From: Oceanihabitans sp. IOP_32
GTDB taxonomy: Bacteria; Bacteroidota; Bacteroidia; Flavobacteriales; Flavobacteriaceae
Assembly (NCBI RefSeq): GCF_009498295.1
Contig: NZ_CP040813.1
Coordinates: 1,805,001 to 1,869,000 of the forward strand
Direction: 5' to 3'
Length of the DNA: 64,000 nucleotides
Part shown: piece after piece, positions 1-9,065 of the stretch
How the letters are laid out: each line of letters begins with the position of its first letter
Numbering within the stretch: position 1 is the stretch's first letter
The notes under the pieces: model-generated
Databases searched by the model: none
The model's input: only the letters and a program-made list of their open reading frames with translations
Told to the model about the DNA's origin: nothing
Position numbers and translations under genes: made by a program

Positions 1-194
1 ACCGCTTCGCTTTTAGACGTTAGAACCAAGGCTAGATTCTAACTAGCTGATTGGCAGAAGTGAATTGAATAATAAAACATCTCATCGCACTCTTTATAAT
101 TGTTTTATATAAACAAGGTATCATTTTAAAAGACGCGTCAAGTTCTTTATTTAAAAGAGATTAACGATTATAAAACGTTTTTAGTCGGACACTA
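1..194 (-). repeat. MITE-like repeat family A, copy 1 (cut by window edge)
   Basis: This stretch is the reverse complement of two other intergenic stretches at 19355-19570 and 42422-42638. Its right end (185-194) reads TCGGACACTA, the terminal inverted repeat of the family in opposite orientation. The other end lies outside the window. Shared internal blocks include the reverse complement of CTAAAAGCGAAGCG near position 1 and a stretch matching GATGAGATGTTTTATTA and CAATTCACTTCTGCCAATCAG of copy 2. It contains no open reading frame of note. Confidence 0.75.
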
Positions 195-351
195 ATGTTT
201 AAAAATAGTAAATTGATTAAATTTTGAGGAAAACGCTTTTTTTCTTTTGCTATATTTTATAATTAATTGTCCTTTATATGTCATAAACCTATAAATTAGT
301 AACTTATGATGACATCTTTGTGCCGAAACGACAATAGATATTTATTTTTAT

Positions 352-449
352 TCCGCGTAAATCTGCGGGGTAATTATCCCTTATCTAATATTTGTTTTCT
401 CGCTGATTTCGCAGATGGACGCAGATTTTTTCGTCGTATGACGAAAAAA
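352..449 (-). repeat. Dispersed intergenic repeat family B, copy 1, with perfect hairpin
   Basis: Read on the minus strand this contains the pattern AAAAATCTGCG, then ATCTGCGAAA and CAGCG, which recurs at 44288-44393 and 49870-49950. At its plus-strand end lies a perfect inverted repeat: TTTTTTCGTC (426-435), loop GTAT, GACGAAAAAA (440-449). The T-run is on the 5' side, so it does not look like a terminator for either flanking gene. Confidence 0.5.
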
Positions 450-508
450 GGGACATACAGATATAATTATTAATATGATAGTTATCATATAGTCATAAAA
501 AAATATTA

Positions 509-538
509 TTGTCTTCGTTTTTAAAACACTTATATTTG
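509..538 (+). promoter_or_regulatory. Predicted flavobacterial promoter of the PfkB kinase gene
   Basis: TTG at 509-511 is followed after 19 bases by TATATTTG at 531-538. This matches the Bacteroidota sigma-A promoter pattern (-33 TTG, -7 TAnnTTTG). It ends 19 bases before the start codon, so the 5' untranslated leader would be very short. Confidence 0.7.
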
Positions 539-557
539 CAAAAATTAGAACACCAGT

Positions 558-1484
558 ATGGGTAAATTAGTGATAGTAGGTACAATGGCTTTCGATGCTA
601 TTGAGACACCTTTCGGAAAAACCGATAAAATTCTTGGTGGCGCAGCTACTTTTATTGGGCTTGCAGCCTCTCATTTCGATATCGATGCCGCAGCCGTTTC
701 AATTGTAGGTGGCGATTTTCCTCAAGAGTATTTAGATTTGTTATCAAATAAAAATATTGATCTCTCAGGCGTAGAAATTGTTAAAGATGGTAAAACCTTT
801 TTTTGGAGCGGTCGCTATCATAACGACATGAATTCTCGCGACACTTTAATTACAGAGCTTAATACCTTGGCCCATTTTAATCCCGTTGTTCCAGAAGCTT
901 ATCAAGATGCCGAGGTGGTTATGTTGGGTAATTTGCACCCCATAGTGCAGTCTGCTGTGTTAGATCAAATGCAAACCAAGCCCAAATTGGTTGTTTTAGA
1001 TACGATGAATTTCTGGATGGATTCTGCTCTAGACGACCTCTTAAATGTTATTAAACGCGTCGATGTGATAACTATAAACGACGAGGAGGCCAGGCAGTTA
1101 ACCGGGGAATATTCCCTAGTAGTGGCGGCTAAAAAAATTCATAAAATGGGACCAAAATATGTGGTTATTAAAAAAGGCGAGCACGGTGCTTTGTTATTTA
1201 ATAACGACCAAGTGTTTTATGCTCCAGCTTTACCACTTAAAGAAGTTTTTGATCCTACAGGAGCAGGCGATACGTTTGCAGGGGGCTTCGCGGGGTATAT
1301 GGCTCAAACTGGAGACACCTCGTTCGAAAACATGAAAAATGCGGTTATATTTGGCTCTACTTTAGCCTCGTTTTGTGTAGAAAAATTTGGTACAGAACGC
1401 ATGGTTAATTTACAAAGTGAAGAGGTGCGTAAACGCTTATTACAATTTAAGCAATTAACGCAATTTGAAATAGAATTGTCATAA
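558..1484 (+). CDS. PfkB family carbohydrate/nucleoside kinase
   Basis: This is a 308-residue cytoplasmic kinase of the ribokinase/PfkB superfamily, which phosphorylates a sugar or nucleoside using ATP. The N-terminal substrate region has the Gly-Gly hinge in KILGGAATF (about residues 24-32). The C-terminal PfkB signature DPTGAGDTFAGGF begins at residue 232, with the catalytic base at Asp238. The length is normal for the family. The start is supported by the promoter ending 19 bases upstream. The next gene, 107 bp downstream, is a PurF-like amidophosphoribosyltransferase, which suggests a purine or ribose-phosphate role; this is inference, and the substrate cannot be read from the sequence. 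A terminator hairpin follows at once, so the two genes are probably transcribed separately or with partial read-through. Confidence 0.85.
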   Translation: MGKLVIVGTMAFDAIETPFGKTDKILGGAATFIGLAASHFDIDAAAVSIVGGDFPQEYLDLLSNKNIDLSGVEIVKDGKTFFWSGRYHNDMNSRDTLITELNTLAHFNPVVPEAYQDAEVVMLGNLHPIVQSAVLDQMQTKPKLVVLDTMNFWMDSALDDLLNVIKRVDVITINDEEARQLTGEYSLVVAAKKIHKMGPKYVVIKKGEHGALLFNNDQVFYAPALPLKEVFDPTGAGDTFAGGFAGYMAQTGDTSFENMKNAVIFGSTLASFCVEKFGTERMVNLQSEEVRKRLLQFKQLTQFEIELS

Positions 1485-1488
1485 ATTA

Positions 1489-1515
1489 ACGCGCTCTTAT
1501 TTAGAGTGCGTTTTT
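1489..1515 (+). terminator. Rho-independent terminator after the PfkB kinase gene
   Basis: The stem ACGCGCTCT (1489-1497) pairs with AGAGTGCGT (1503-1511), with one G-U pair and a 5-base loop. A T-rich tail follows. Confidence 0.75.
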
Positions 1516-1590
1516 AATTTTAATAATACTGCTAAGGTAGGAATTCAAAATATTTAAAAATAAGAACTAAAGCGATAACCTTTTATAATT

Positions 1591-3489
1591 ATGAGTGATG
1601 CATTAAAGCACGAATGTGGAATAGCAGTAATTAGACTTTTAAAACCACTAGAATATTATAAAGAAAAATATGGAAGTGCATTTTATGGAGTGAATAAAAT
1701 GTATTTAATGATGGAAAAGCAGCATAACCGCGGTCAAGATGGCGCTGGTTTTGCAAGCATTAAGCTAGATACGAAGCCTGGCGAACGCTATATAAGCCGT
1801 GTGCGCTCTATAGCCCAACAACCCATTCAAGATATTTTTTCACAAATTAACCAACGTATTAATAAAGAGTTTGTTGCGCATCCGGAGTATGTTGATGATG
1901 TGGCTGCGCAAAAAAAGAATATACCATATATTGGCGAAGTGCTTTTAGGGCACGTCCGTTATGGTACATTTGGAAAAAATAGTGTGGAAAGTGTACATCC
2001 CTTTTTAAGGCAAAACAATTGGATGCACAGAAACTTAATAATGGCTGGTAACTTTAATATGACAAACGTTAAAGAGTTATTTAGCAGTTTGATAGATTTA
2101 GGGCAACACCCTAAAGAATATACCGATACTATTACCATTATGGAGAAAATCGGGCATTTTTTAGATGATGCTGTTAGTAAAATTTACAAAGATTTAAAGA
2201 AAGAGGGTTTTTCCAAAAAAGAAGCCTCGCCACTAATTGAAAAGCGACTTAATATCGCCAAAATATTACGACGTGCTGCCAAAAATTGGGATGGTGGTTA
2301 TGCCATGGCTGGTCTTGTTGGGCATGGCGATGCTTTTGTTTTAAGGGATCCAGCAGGGATTCGTCCTACGTATTACTACAAAGACGACGAAGTGGTGGTT
2401 GTAGCTTCAGAGCGACCAGTAATACAGACCGTTTTTAATGTGAATTTTGAAGATGTTAAGGAATTAAAACCTGGACATGCTTTAATTACCAAAAAATCTG
2501 GTAAGGTTAGTATAAAAAAAATATTGGAACCTTTAGAGAAAAAGTCCTGCTCTTTCGAACGTATTTATTTCTCTCGTGGAAGTGATGCTCAAATATATCA
2601 AGAACGTAAAATGTTAGGTAAATTATTAATGCCTAAAGTTCTTAAGGCTATTGATTGTGATACAAAAAACACGGTCTTTTCGTACATTCCAAATACTGCC
2701 GAATCGTCGTTTTTCGGGATGATAGAAACTGTTGAAGACTATTTAAACGAAAAGAAAACAGAAGCTATTTTAAATGGAGGTGGAAAAATGTCTGCCGAGA
2801 AAGTTACCAGAATTTTAGAAGAACGACCACGAATAGAGAAAATTGCCATTAAAGATGTAAAATTACGAACTTTTATTACAGAAGATAGTAGTAGAGACGA
2901 TTTGGTAGCTCATGTTTACGATGTAACCTATGGTGTTATAAAGCCCACCGATAATTTGGTAATTATAGACGATAGTATTGTGCGCGGTACAACACTTGAA
3001 AAGAGTATTCTTAAAATGCTAGATCGACTGCATCCTAAAAAAATAATTGTAGTGTCCTCGGCGCCTCAAATTCGCTACCCAGATTGTTATGGCATTGATA
3101 TGGCAAATCTTGAAACTTTAATAGCCTTTAAATCGGCATTAGCACTATTAAAGGATAGAGGTATGTATCATATAGTAGAAGAGGTTTATAACAAATGTTT
3201 AAGTCAAACCGCGTTAGACGATAAAGATGTAAAGAATTTTGTTAAAGAAATATACGATCCTTTTACAGATGAAGAGATTTCAGATAAAGCTTCAGAGTTG
3301 TTAAGTGATAGTACCTTAAAGGCCGAAGTAAAAATTATTTTTCAATCTGTTGAAAATTTACACAAAGCCTGTCCAGAACACATTGGCGACTGGTATTTTA
3401 CTGGGAATTACCCAACAGCTGGAGGAAATAGAGTAGTAAATAGAGCTTTTATAAACTTTTACGAGGGTAATAAAGAACGTGCGTATTAA
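1591..3489 (+). CDS. Long PurF-like amidophosphoribosyltransferase
   Basis: The protein has 632 residues. It joins an N-terminal class II glutamine amidotransferase domain (N-terminal nucleophile) to a C-terminal phosphoribosyltransferase domain, as in PurF, which makes 5-phosphoribosylamine from PRPP and glutamine. The likely nucleophile is Cys9 in KHECGIAVI, so an 8-residue propeptide would have to be removed. HVRYGTFG at about 121-128 matches the glutamine-binding H-x-R-Y-x-T motif. The PRPP loop VIIDDSIVRGTT lies at about 457-468. Canonical PurF is about 470-510 residues; this protein has extra segments around residues 85-110 and 190-230 and a C-terminal extension. It may be a second, divergent PurF paralogue and not the main purine enzyme, so no symbol is given. 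The PfkB kinase is the upstream neighbour. Confidence 0.85.
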   Translation: MSDALKHECGIAVIRLLKPLEYYKEKYGSAFYGVNKMYLMMEKQHNRGQDGAGFASIKLDTKPGERYISRVRSIAQQPIQDIFSQINQRINKEFVAHPEYVDDVAAQKKNIPYIGEVLLGHVRYGTFGKNSVESVHPFLRQNNWMHRNLIMAGNFNMTNVKELFSSLIDLGQHPKEYTDTITIMEKIGHFLDDAVSKIYKDLKKEGFSKKEASPLIEKRLNIAKILRRAAKNWDGGYAMAGLVGHGDAFVLRDPAGIRPTYYYKDDEVVVVASERPVIQTVFNVNFEDVKELKPGHALITKKSGKVSIKKILEPLEKKSCSFERIYFSRGSDAQIYQERKMLGKLLMPKVLKAIDCDTKNTVFSYIPNTAESSFFGMIETVEDYLNEKKTEAILNGGGKMSAEKVTRILEERPRIEKIAIKDVKLRTFITEDSSRDDLVAHVYDVTYGVIKPTDNLVIIDDSIVRGTTLEKSILKMLDRLHPKKIIVVSSAPQIRYPDCYGIDMANLETLIAFKSALALLKDRGMYHIVEEVYNKCLSQTALDDKDVKNFVKEIYDPFTDEEISDKASELLSDSTLKAEVKIIFQSVENLHKACPEHIGDWYFTGNYPTAGGNRVVNRAFINFYEGNKERAY

Positions 3490-3646
3490 AATTTTAGAAC
3501 CCTTTTCGGCGTAATTATTGGGATATGCGGCGTTTTGACGAATAAAGAAGTAGTTTATCTAAAAAATATTTTTTTTCTACAAATTACATCTACTTTAGTA
3601 AAACCATAACATAAGTAGGTTAAGTTCATGGTAGATTTGGGGTAAG

Positions 3647-3672
3647 AAGGTGAACGAAAGTTCACCTTTTTC
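3647..3672 (+). terminator. Rho-independent terminator with GAAA tetraloop
   Basis: AAGGTGAAC (3647-3655), loop GAAA, then GTTCACCTT (3660-3668) form a perfect 9-bp stem followed by T's. It terminates the PurF-like transcript or a small transcript starting in the gap. Confidence 0.8.
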
Positions 3673-3782
3673 ATTTTAACGAAAGTTTTAAAACTAAGTT
3701 GGTTTTTAGAGTTATAATATCTATCTAAAGGTTTTGCCTAACTTTAAACAACTCAAATATAATCCCTATAGCAACGTGATGA

Positions 3783-3814
3783 AACAAAAAAGCAAACCCT
3801 TTTCAGGATTTGCT
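3783..3814 (-). terminator. Rho-independent terminator of superoxide dismutase
   Basis: On the minus strand AGCAAATCC and GGGTTTGCT pair (plus coordinates 3806-3814 and 3791-3799) with one G-U pair, followed by a run of T's (A-run at 3786-3791 on plus). Confidence 0.75.
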
Positions 3815-3839
3815 TTGGTATGTATTAAATAAAAAACGC

Positions 3840-4448
3840 TTATTTCGCTTCGGCGTAACGTCTTTCTACCTCATTCCAGTTAATTACGTTAAAAAAGGCA
3901 TTAATATAATCTGGACGACGGTTTTGGTAATTCAGGTAATAAGCGTGCTCCCAAACATCTAAACCTAAAATGGGTACACCGCCACAACCTACTCCTGGCA
4001 TTAATGGGTTGTCTTGATTTGGTGTCGAACAAATTTTAACCGTTCCATCTTTATGCACACACAGCCAAGCCCAACCAGAGCCAAAGCGTGTGGCCGCAGC
4101 TTTACTAAATGCAGTAATAAACTCGTCTTTAGAGCCGTAAGCCGCTTCTATAGCATCTTTTAACTCTCCAGACAAATACCCTCTATCTTCTGGGTTCATA
4201 ACGGTCCAAAACAAATTGTGATTGTAATATCCACCACCATTGTTTCTTACGGCTGTATTATCCATGTCCAAATTTGTTAGAATATCTTCAATAGATTTCC
4301 CTTCTAAATCTGTGCCTTTAATAGCATTATTTAAGTTGTTTGTATAACCTTGATGGTGCTTGGTATGGTGTATTTCCATAGTACGAGCATCGATATGAGG
4401 CTCTAAAGCATCGTAAGCATATTGTAATTTCGGTAATTCGAAAGCCAT
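3840..4448 (-). CDS. sodA: Superoxide dismutase, Mn or cambialistic type
   Basis: This 202-residue enzyme converts superoxide to oxygen and hydrogen peroxide. It has no signal peptide, so it is cytoplasmic. The four metal ligands of the Fe/Mn family are visible: His27 in MEIHHTKHH, His77 in [11 protein letters not shown], and Asp164 and His168 in [10 protein letters not shown]. The glycine-rich GGGYYNH stretch and Gln145 in TPNQDNPLM are usual in Mn-type enzymes, whereas Fe-type enzymes usually place the active-site Gln near the second ligand; Mn or cambialistic use is therefore likely. It is a single-gene unit with its own -7 element at 4479-4486 and a terminator at 3783-3814. Confidence 0.93.
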   Translation of the reverse strand: MAFELPKLQYAYDALEPHIDARTMEIHHTKHHQGYTNNLNNAIKGTDLEGKSIEDILTNLDMDNTAVRNNGGGYYNHNLFWTVMNPEDRGYLSGELKDAIEAAYGSKDEFITAFSKAAATRFGSGWAWLCVHKDGTVKICSTPNQDNPLMPGVGCGGVPILGLDVWEHAYYLNYQNRRPDYINAFFNVINWNEVERRYAEAK

Positions 4449-4478
4449 AGTTTTATTTTTTTTAAATTAATAGTATTC

Positions 4479-4486
4479 CAAATTTA
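4479..4486 (-). promoter_or_regulatory. Predicted -7 element upstream of sodA
   Basis: On the minus strand this reads TAAATTTG, a match to the Bacteroidota -7 consensus TAnnTTTG, about 30 bases upstream of the start codon. No TTG lies at ideal -33 spacing. Confidence 0.45.
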
Positions 4487-4566
4487 CGGATAAAACACAT
4501 CAATTAAAAATAATATATACTTATGAAATGATTGATAGTTTTTATATTGTGTTTAAATTTGTCTTT

Positions 4567-7500
4567 ATGCAGACTAAACATCCTTTTACTATCTATAATG
4601 CTTCTGCCGGAAGTGGAAAAACCTACACTCTAGTAAAGGCCTATTTAAAAATCCTTTTTAATTCGGATAATCCCTATCTTTTTAAAAACATTTTGGCCAT
4701 CACATTTACTAATAAAGCGGTTGCCGAAATGAAAGATCGTATTATTGAAATGTTAAAAGCCTTTTCAGATAAAAGTGTTTTAGAGTCTGAAGACAACAGT
4801 ATGTTTTATGACATTTGTGAAGACATCAACATGGCACCTGAAGTGCTTTTTGAGAAGTCAGGAAAACTGTTAAACACCATTTTGCACAATTATGCCGCTT
4901 TTGATATTAGCACGATTGATGGTTTTACACATAAACTGATACGCACTTTTGCCTACGATTTGAAAATACCCTTAAATTTCGAAGTCGAATTAGACCAGGA
5001 TTCCCTTTTAAATCAAGCCGTAGACCGTTTAATTGCTAAAGCGGGAACAGACACAGCCTTAACGCGAGTTTTAGTCGATTTTGCGATTGAAAAGGCAGAC
5101 GATGATAAAAGCTGGGATGTCGCTCTCGATTTTAATAAAATTGCAAAATTATTGGTTAACGAGAACGATAAGCCGTTTATTGAAAGCTTAAAGGGTAAAA
5201 GTTTAAAAGATTTTAGTACACTTAAATCACTGTTACAGAAAGAAATCACTCTGGTTGAAAATACATTAACCGAAGGTGCAGAAGGCGTTTTAACCTTAAT
5301 CGAAGAGGCGGGCTTAGCGCCAAACGATTTCTCCAGAGGCTCGCTACCAAAGCATTTTAAAAATCTGGCTATTAAAAATTACGGAATTAAGTTTGACTTG
5401 GTTTGGCAAATCGATCTTTTAGAGGGTAATGGGCTTTACCCGAAACGTGTTAGTGAAGAGGTTGCAGCTATTATTGATAGTATTCAGCCACAGCTCGCCA
5501 AGGCTTTTTCTACCACAAAAAACGCTGTTTTTCATATTAAATTTTTAAAAGCGTTTTATAAAAATGTTACCCCACTTTCTGTTTTAAATGCCATAAATAT
5601 GGAATTAAACGCCTTAAAAGCAGAACAGAATAAAATGCTAATTTCAGAGTTTAATTCTATAATTAGCAAAGAGATAAAAGACCAGCCTACGCCGTTTATA
5701 TACGAACGCATCGGAGAAAAATTTAATCATTATTTTATTGATGAGTTTCAAGACACCTCAAAAATGCAATGGGAGAATTTAATTCCGCTTATAGAAAATG
5801 CGCTCGCTTCCCAAAATGGCAGCGCCATGATTGTTGGCGATGCTAAACAAGCTATTTACCGCTGGCGTGGTGGCAAAGCAGAACAGTTTATAGATTTGTT
5901 TGATCAAAAAACACAACCGTTTCATTGTAAACAAGAGGTTAAAACGCTAGAGGAGAATTATAGGAGTTATAAGGATATTGTAGATTTTAATAATGGCTTT
6001 TTTAAGTTCGTATCACATCAAGTTTTTACCGCCGAAGCTTATAAAACGCTTTACGAAAACGCGCACCAAAACAGCACGAAAACAGAAACTGGCTATGTGT
6101 CGTTAAACTTTTTAGAAATTGAAAAAGATGAAGATAGGGATGAGGTATTTTCGCAATACACTCTAGAAGCCATTAGACAGTGTTTAGAAAACGGTTTCGA
6201 TCTGGCAGACATTTGTATTTTAGTGCGTAAGAAAAAAGACGAAAAAGCTTTAGCTAAATTTCTAGGTACTCAAAAAGATATCAAAATAATTTCTGCTGAT
6301 GGTTTATTGTTAAAAAACGCGCCCGAAGTTAATTTTATAAATAATGTTTTAGCACTTTTAGTTCAGCCAAACAACAACGAAACAAAAATGGCGGTTTTAG
6401 AACATCTAACAACGCTGTTTAATATTGAAAATAAACACGAGTTTTTTACAAATCACATTCAATTAGCAGTGCCAGAACTTTTTAAAAGCTTCGAAGTTTT
6501 TAATATCTATTTAAGTAGTGCAGCCCTATTACAGCTGCCACTTTACGACTTAGCAGAAACTGTAGTGAGAAGTTTTAACTTAGTCGAAAAATCTAATGCT
6601 TATATTCAATTTTATTTAGATGTCGTTTTAGATTTTTCTCAGAAAAAAGGCTCTGATGTTTCCGGGTTTTTAGAGTATTTCGATAAGAAACAGGAAAATT
6701 TAAGTGTCGTTTCGCCACAAGGTCAAAACGCCGTCCAGATTATGACCATCCACAAATCTAAAGGCTTGGAATTTCCTGTGGTTATTTTTCCTTATGCCGA
6801 TTTAAATATTTACGAAGATATTGAACCTAAAGAGTGGTTTGCAACCAATCAAGAAAAATATAATGGCTTTTCTTATGCACTTTTAAATTACAATAAAGAT
6901 TTTGAGTTTTATGGAGACGAAGGCTTGCGTATTTTTAAAACCCACACCGCAGAACAAGAGTTAGATAGCATTAATTTACTTTATGTAACTTTAACAAGAG
7001 CTATAGAGCAATTGCATGTAATTACTACGAAAGACATCTCTTCAAAAGGCGAAGTTAATACAAAAAGATATTCTGGATTATTTATTGAATATTTAAAGCG
7101 TATTAACATCTGGAAAGATTCAGAATTAACGTATAGTTTTGGCAATGCAAAAAGAACGTTTAAAAAAGCAACTATAAAAGACAAGACTCAAATACAGCAA
7201 CAATTTATATCCACAGCAAAAGAAATACATCATATAAAAGTGGTTACAAAATCGGGTTTACTCTGGGATACCAGTCAACAAGACGCCATCGAGAAAGGAA
7301 ATCTTATACATGATATCATGTCTAAAATTGAGATAAGCGACGATGTCGATGCAGCAGTGAACGAGTTTTTAGTGGCATCTTCTATAAATAAAGAACAGGC
7401 CGAAATGTTACAAGAAAGTATACATAGAATTGTTAATCATCCACAATTAAAAAACTATTACAGTCCAATAGGTGCGGTGTATAACGAACGCGATATCATC

Positions 7501-7710
7501 ACAAGTAATGGTGATATTTTACGTCCAGATCGCGTGGTTGTCACGCCTAAAAATGAAGCCGTAATTATAGATTATAAAACGGGGTTCGAAGATTATAAGC
7601 ATCACGAACAATTGCAAGCTTACCAAACGGTATTAGAAGCTATGCACTTAAAAGTGATAAAAAAGTTTATCGTATATATTAATGATGATATTGAAGTAAA
7701 AGACATTTAA
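4567..7710 (+). CDS. AddA/RecB-like UvrD-family helicase-exonuclease
   Basis: This 1047-residue protein is a superfamily 1 helicase fused to a C-terminal PD-(D/E)xK nuclease, as in AddA and RecB, which process double-strand DNA ends for recombination. The Walker A motif ASAGSGKT lies at residues 12-19. The Walker B region FIDEFQDT is near the middle, followed by a later helicase motif MTIHKSKGLEFPVV and LLYVTLTRA. The nuclease motif AVIIDYKTG is near the C-terminus. An in-frame ATG exists 13 codons upstream (4528), but family members normally begin just before the F-T-I-Y-N-A-S-A-G-S-G-K-T block, so the ATG at 4567 was chosen. The likely partner subunit is the AddB-like gene at 10556, unusually separated by kbl and ompA. 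Confidence 0.85.
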   Translation: MQTKHPFTIYNASAGSGKTYTLVKAYLKILFNSDNPYLFKNILAITFTNKAVAEMKDRIIEMLKAFSDKSVLESEDNSMFYDICEDINMAPEVLFEKSGKLLNTILHNYAAFDISTIDGFTHKLIRTFAYDLKIPLNFEVELDQDSLLNQAVDRLIAKAGTDTALTRVLVDFAIEKADDDKSWDVALDFNKIAKLLVNENDKPFIESLKGKSLKDFSTLKSLLQKEITLVENTLTEGAEGVLTLIEEAGLAPNDFSRGSLPKHFKNLAIKNYGIKFDLVWQIDLLEGNGLYPKRVSEEVAAIIDSIQPQLAKAFSTTKNAVFHIKFLKAFYKNVTPLSVLNAINMELNALKAEQNKMLISEFNSIISKEIKDQPTPFIYERIGEKFNHYFIDEFQDTSKMQWENLIPLIENALASQNGSAMIVGDAKQAIYRWRGGKAEQFIDLFDQKTQPFHCKQEVKTLEENYRSYKDIVDFNNGFFKFVSHQVFTAEAYKTLYENAHQNSTKTETGYVSLNFLEIEKDEDRDEVFSQYTLEAIRQCLENGFDLADICILVRKKKDEKALAKFLGTQKDIKIISADGLLLKNAPEVNFINNVLALLVQPNNNETKMAVLEHLTTLFNIENKHEFFTNHIQLAVPELFKSFEVFNIYLSSAALLQLPLYDLAETVVRSFNLVEKSNAYIQFYLDVVLDFSQKKGSDVSGFLEYFDKKQENLSVVSPQGQNAVQIMTIHKSKGLEFPVVIFPYADLNIYEDIEPKEWFATNQEKYNGFSYALLNYNKDFEFYGDEGLRIFKTHTAEQELDSINLLYVTLTRAIEQLHVITTKDISSKGEVNTKRYSGLFIEYLKRINIWKDSELTYSFGNAKRTFKKATIKDKTQIQQQFISTAKEIHHIKVVTKSGLLWDTSQQDAIEKGNLIHDIMSKIEISDDVDAAVNEFLVASSINKEQAEMLQESIHRIVNHPQLKNYYSPIGAVYNERDIITSNGDILRPDRVVVTPKNEAVIIDYKTGFEDYKHHEQLQAYQTVLEAMHLKVIKKFIVYINDDIEVKDI

Positions 7711-7727
7711 ATTAAAAAATTAAAATT

Positions 7728-8921
7728 ATGAAAAGTGATTTAATAGCACATTTAAAAAGAGAAATTGAGGACATTAAAGACCAAGGGCTTTATAAGGAGG
7801 AGCGCATTATAACTTCAGCTCAAGGTACAGAGATCACCTTAAATACTGGGGAAACCGTTTTAAATTTTTGCGCTAATAATTATTTGGGTTTATCGTCGCA
7901 TCCCGATGTTATTCAAGCGGCAAAAGATGTTATGGATACTCACGGTTTTGGTATGTCTTCGGTACGTTTTATTTGCGGAACCCAAGACATTCATAAAACT
8001 TTAGAGAAAAAAATTGCAGATTTTTACCAAACCGAAGATACCATTTTATACGCAGCAGCTTTTGATGCTAATGGTGGTGTTTTTGAGCCTTTGTTAACTA
8101 AAGAAGACGCTATTATTTCAGACTCATTAAATCATGCCTCAATTATAGATGGTGTACGGTTGTGCAAAGCAGCCCGTTATCGATACCAAAATAATGACAT
8201 GCAAGATTTAGAAAATCAACTTATCGAAGGCAATAAGAATGGTGCACGTTTTAAGTTAATAGTTACAGATGGTGTGTTTTCAATGGATGGCTTAGTGGCG
8301 CCACTTGACAAGATATGCGATTTAGCCGATAAGTACGATGCTTTAGTTATGATAGATGAGTGCCACGCCACAGGATTTATAGGCAAGACAGGACGGGGTA
8401 CTCTTGAAGAAAAAAACGTCATGAATCGTATAGATATTATTACAGGTACTTTAGGAAAAGCCTTAGGAGGCGCTATGGGTGGGTATACCACAGGTAAAAA
8501 AGAAATCATTCAAATGCTACGCCAGCGATCAAGACCTTATCTGTTTTCAAATTCCTTAGCGCCTGCCCTTGTTGGCGGAGCTATTAAAGTTTTTGAAATG
8601 CTTGAAAACAATACTGAACTTAGAGACCAACTGGAATGGAATACCAAGTATTTTAAAAAAGGAATAAAGGCAGCTGGTTTTGATATTATTGATGGAGAAT
8701 CGGCCATAGTACCGGTAATGCTTTATGATGCCAAATTGTCGCAGAACATGGCAAATATGTTATTAAAAAAAGGTATTTATGTTATAGGATTCTTTTTTCC
8801 AGTGGTTCCAAAAGGGCAGGCTAGAATTCGAGTTCAGTTATCTGCAGCTCATACAAAAAGTCAGCTAGATCAGGCTATTACTGCCTTTACTGAGGTAGGA
8901 AAAGAATTAAAAATCATATAA
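7728..8921 (+). CDS. kbl: Glycine C-acetyltransferase (2-amino-3-ketobutyrate CoA ligase)
   Basis: This 397-residue pyridoxal-phosphate enzyme of the alpha-oxoamine synthase family cleaves 2-amino-3-oxobutanoate with CoA to give glycine and acetyl-CoA, the second step of threonine degradation. The PLP lysine is Lys244 in GTLGKALGG. The cofactor-binding Asp210 and His213 are in [10 protein letters not shown]. Length and motifs match Escherichia coli Kbl. It starts 17 bp after the AddA-like gene, so it may be co-transcribed with it, although no functional link is known. No threonine dehydrogenase is in the window. Related enzymes such as serine palmitoyltransferase share the fold, but the overall match favours Kbl. 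Confidence 0.9.
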   Translation: MKSDLIAHLKREIEDIKDQGLYKEERIITSAQGTEITLNTGETVLNFCANNYLGLSSHPDVIQAAKDVMDTHGFGMSSVRFICGTQDIHKTLEKKIADFYQTEDTILYAAAFDANGGVFEPLLTKEDAIISDSLNHASIIDGVRLCKAARYRYQNNDMQDLENQLIEGNKNGARFKLIVTDGVFSMDGLVAPLDKICDLADKYDALVMIDECHATGFIGKTGRGTLEEKNVMNRIDIITGTLGKALGGAMGGYTTGKKEIIQMLRQRSRPYLFSNSLAPALVGGAIKVFEMLENNTELRDQLEWNTKYFKKGIKAAGFDIIDGESAIVPVMLYDAKLSQNMANMLLKKGIYVIGFFFPVVPKGQARIRVQLSAAHTKSQLDQAITAFTEVGKELKII

Positions 8922-9000
8922 AAAAAATCGGTTAAGCAAATGAGTTAATTTATTCATGGAATGAACCTGACAGAACGCTTAATATTTTATACATTTGGCT

Positions 9001-9030
9001 TTGTTATTATAATTTAACAACTTACTTTTG
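9001..9030 (+). promoter_or_regulatory. Predicted strong promoter of the OmpA porin gene
   Basis: TTG (9001-9003), 19 bases, then TACTTTTG (9023-9030) match the Bacteroidota promoter consensus. It lies 35 bases upstream of the start codon, consistent with a highly expressed outer membrane protein. Confidence 0.7.
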
Positions 9031-9065
9031 CATTTATAAACTTTTAAAACTTAAACTTTTTAAAT

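Larger units (their letters stand above)
3490..3839. other. Intergenic region between the PurF-like gene and superoxide dismutase
   Basis: These 350 bp hold no credible open reading frame. There is one terminator on each strand near the distal end (3647-3672 plus, 3783-3816 minus). The plus-strand hairpin lies about 160 bp beyond the PurF-like stop codon, leaving a stretch of unexplained transcribed sequence. Confidence 0.6.

Noticed and set aside
4528-4566. Alternative start of the AddA-like gene
   Set aside because: The extra 13 residues are hydrophobic and unlike the family; the ATG at 4567 is just before the conserved helicase N-terminus.
6981-7184. Antisense open frames within addA, addB, ileS, uvrC and other genes
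   Set aside because: They run opposite to strongly conserved genes, have no family resemblance and no promoters, so they are reading-frame shadows.
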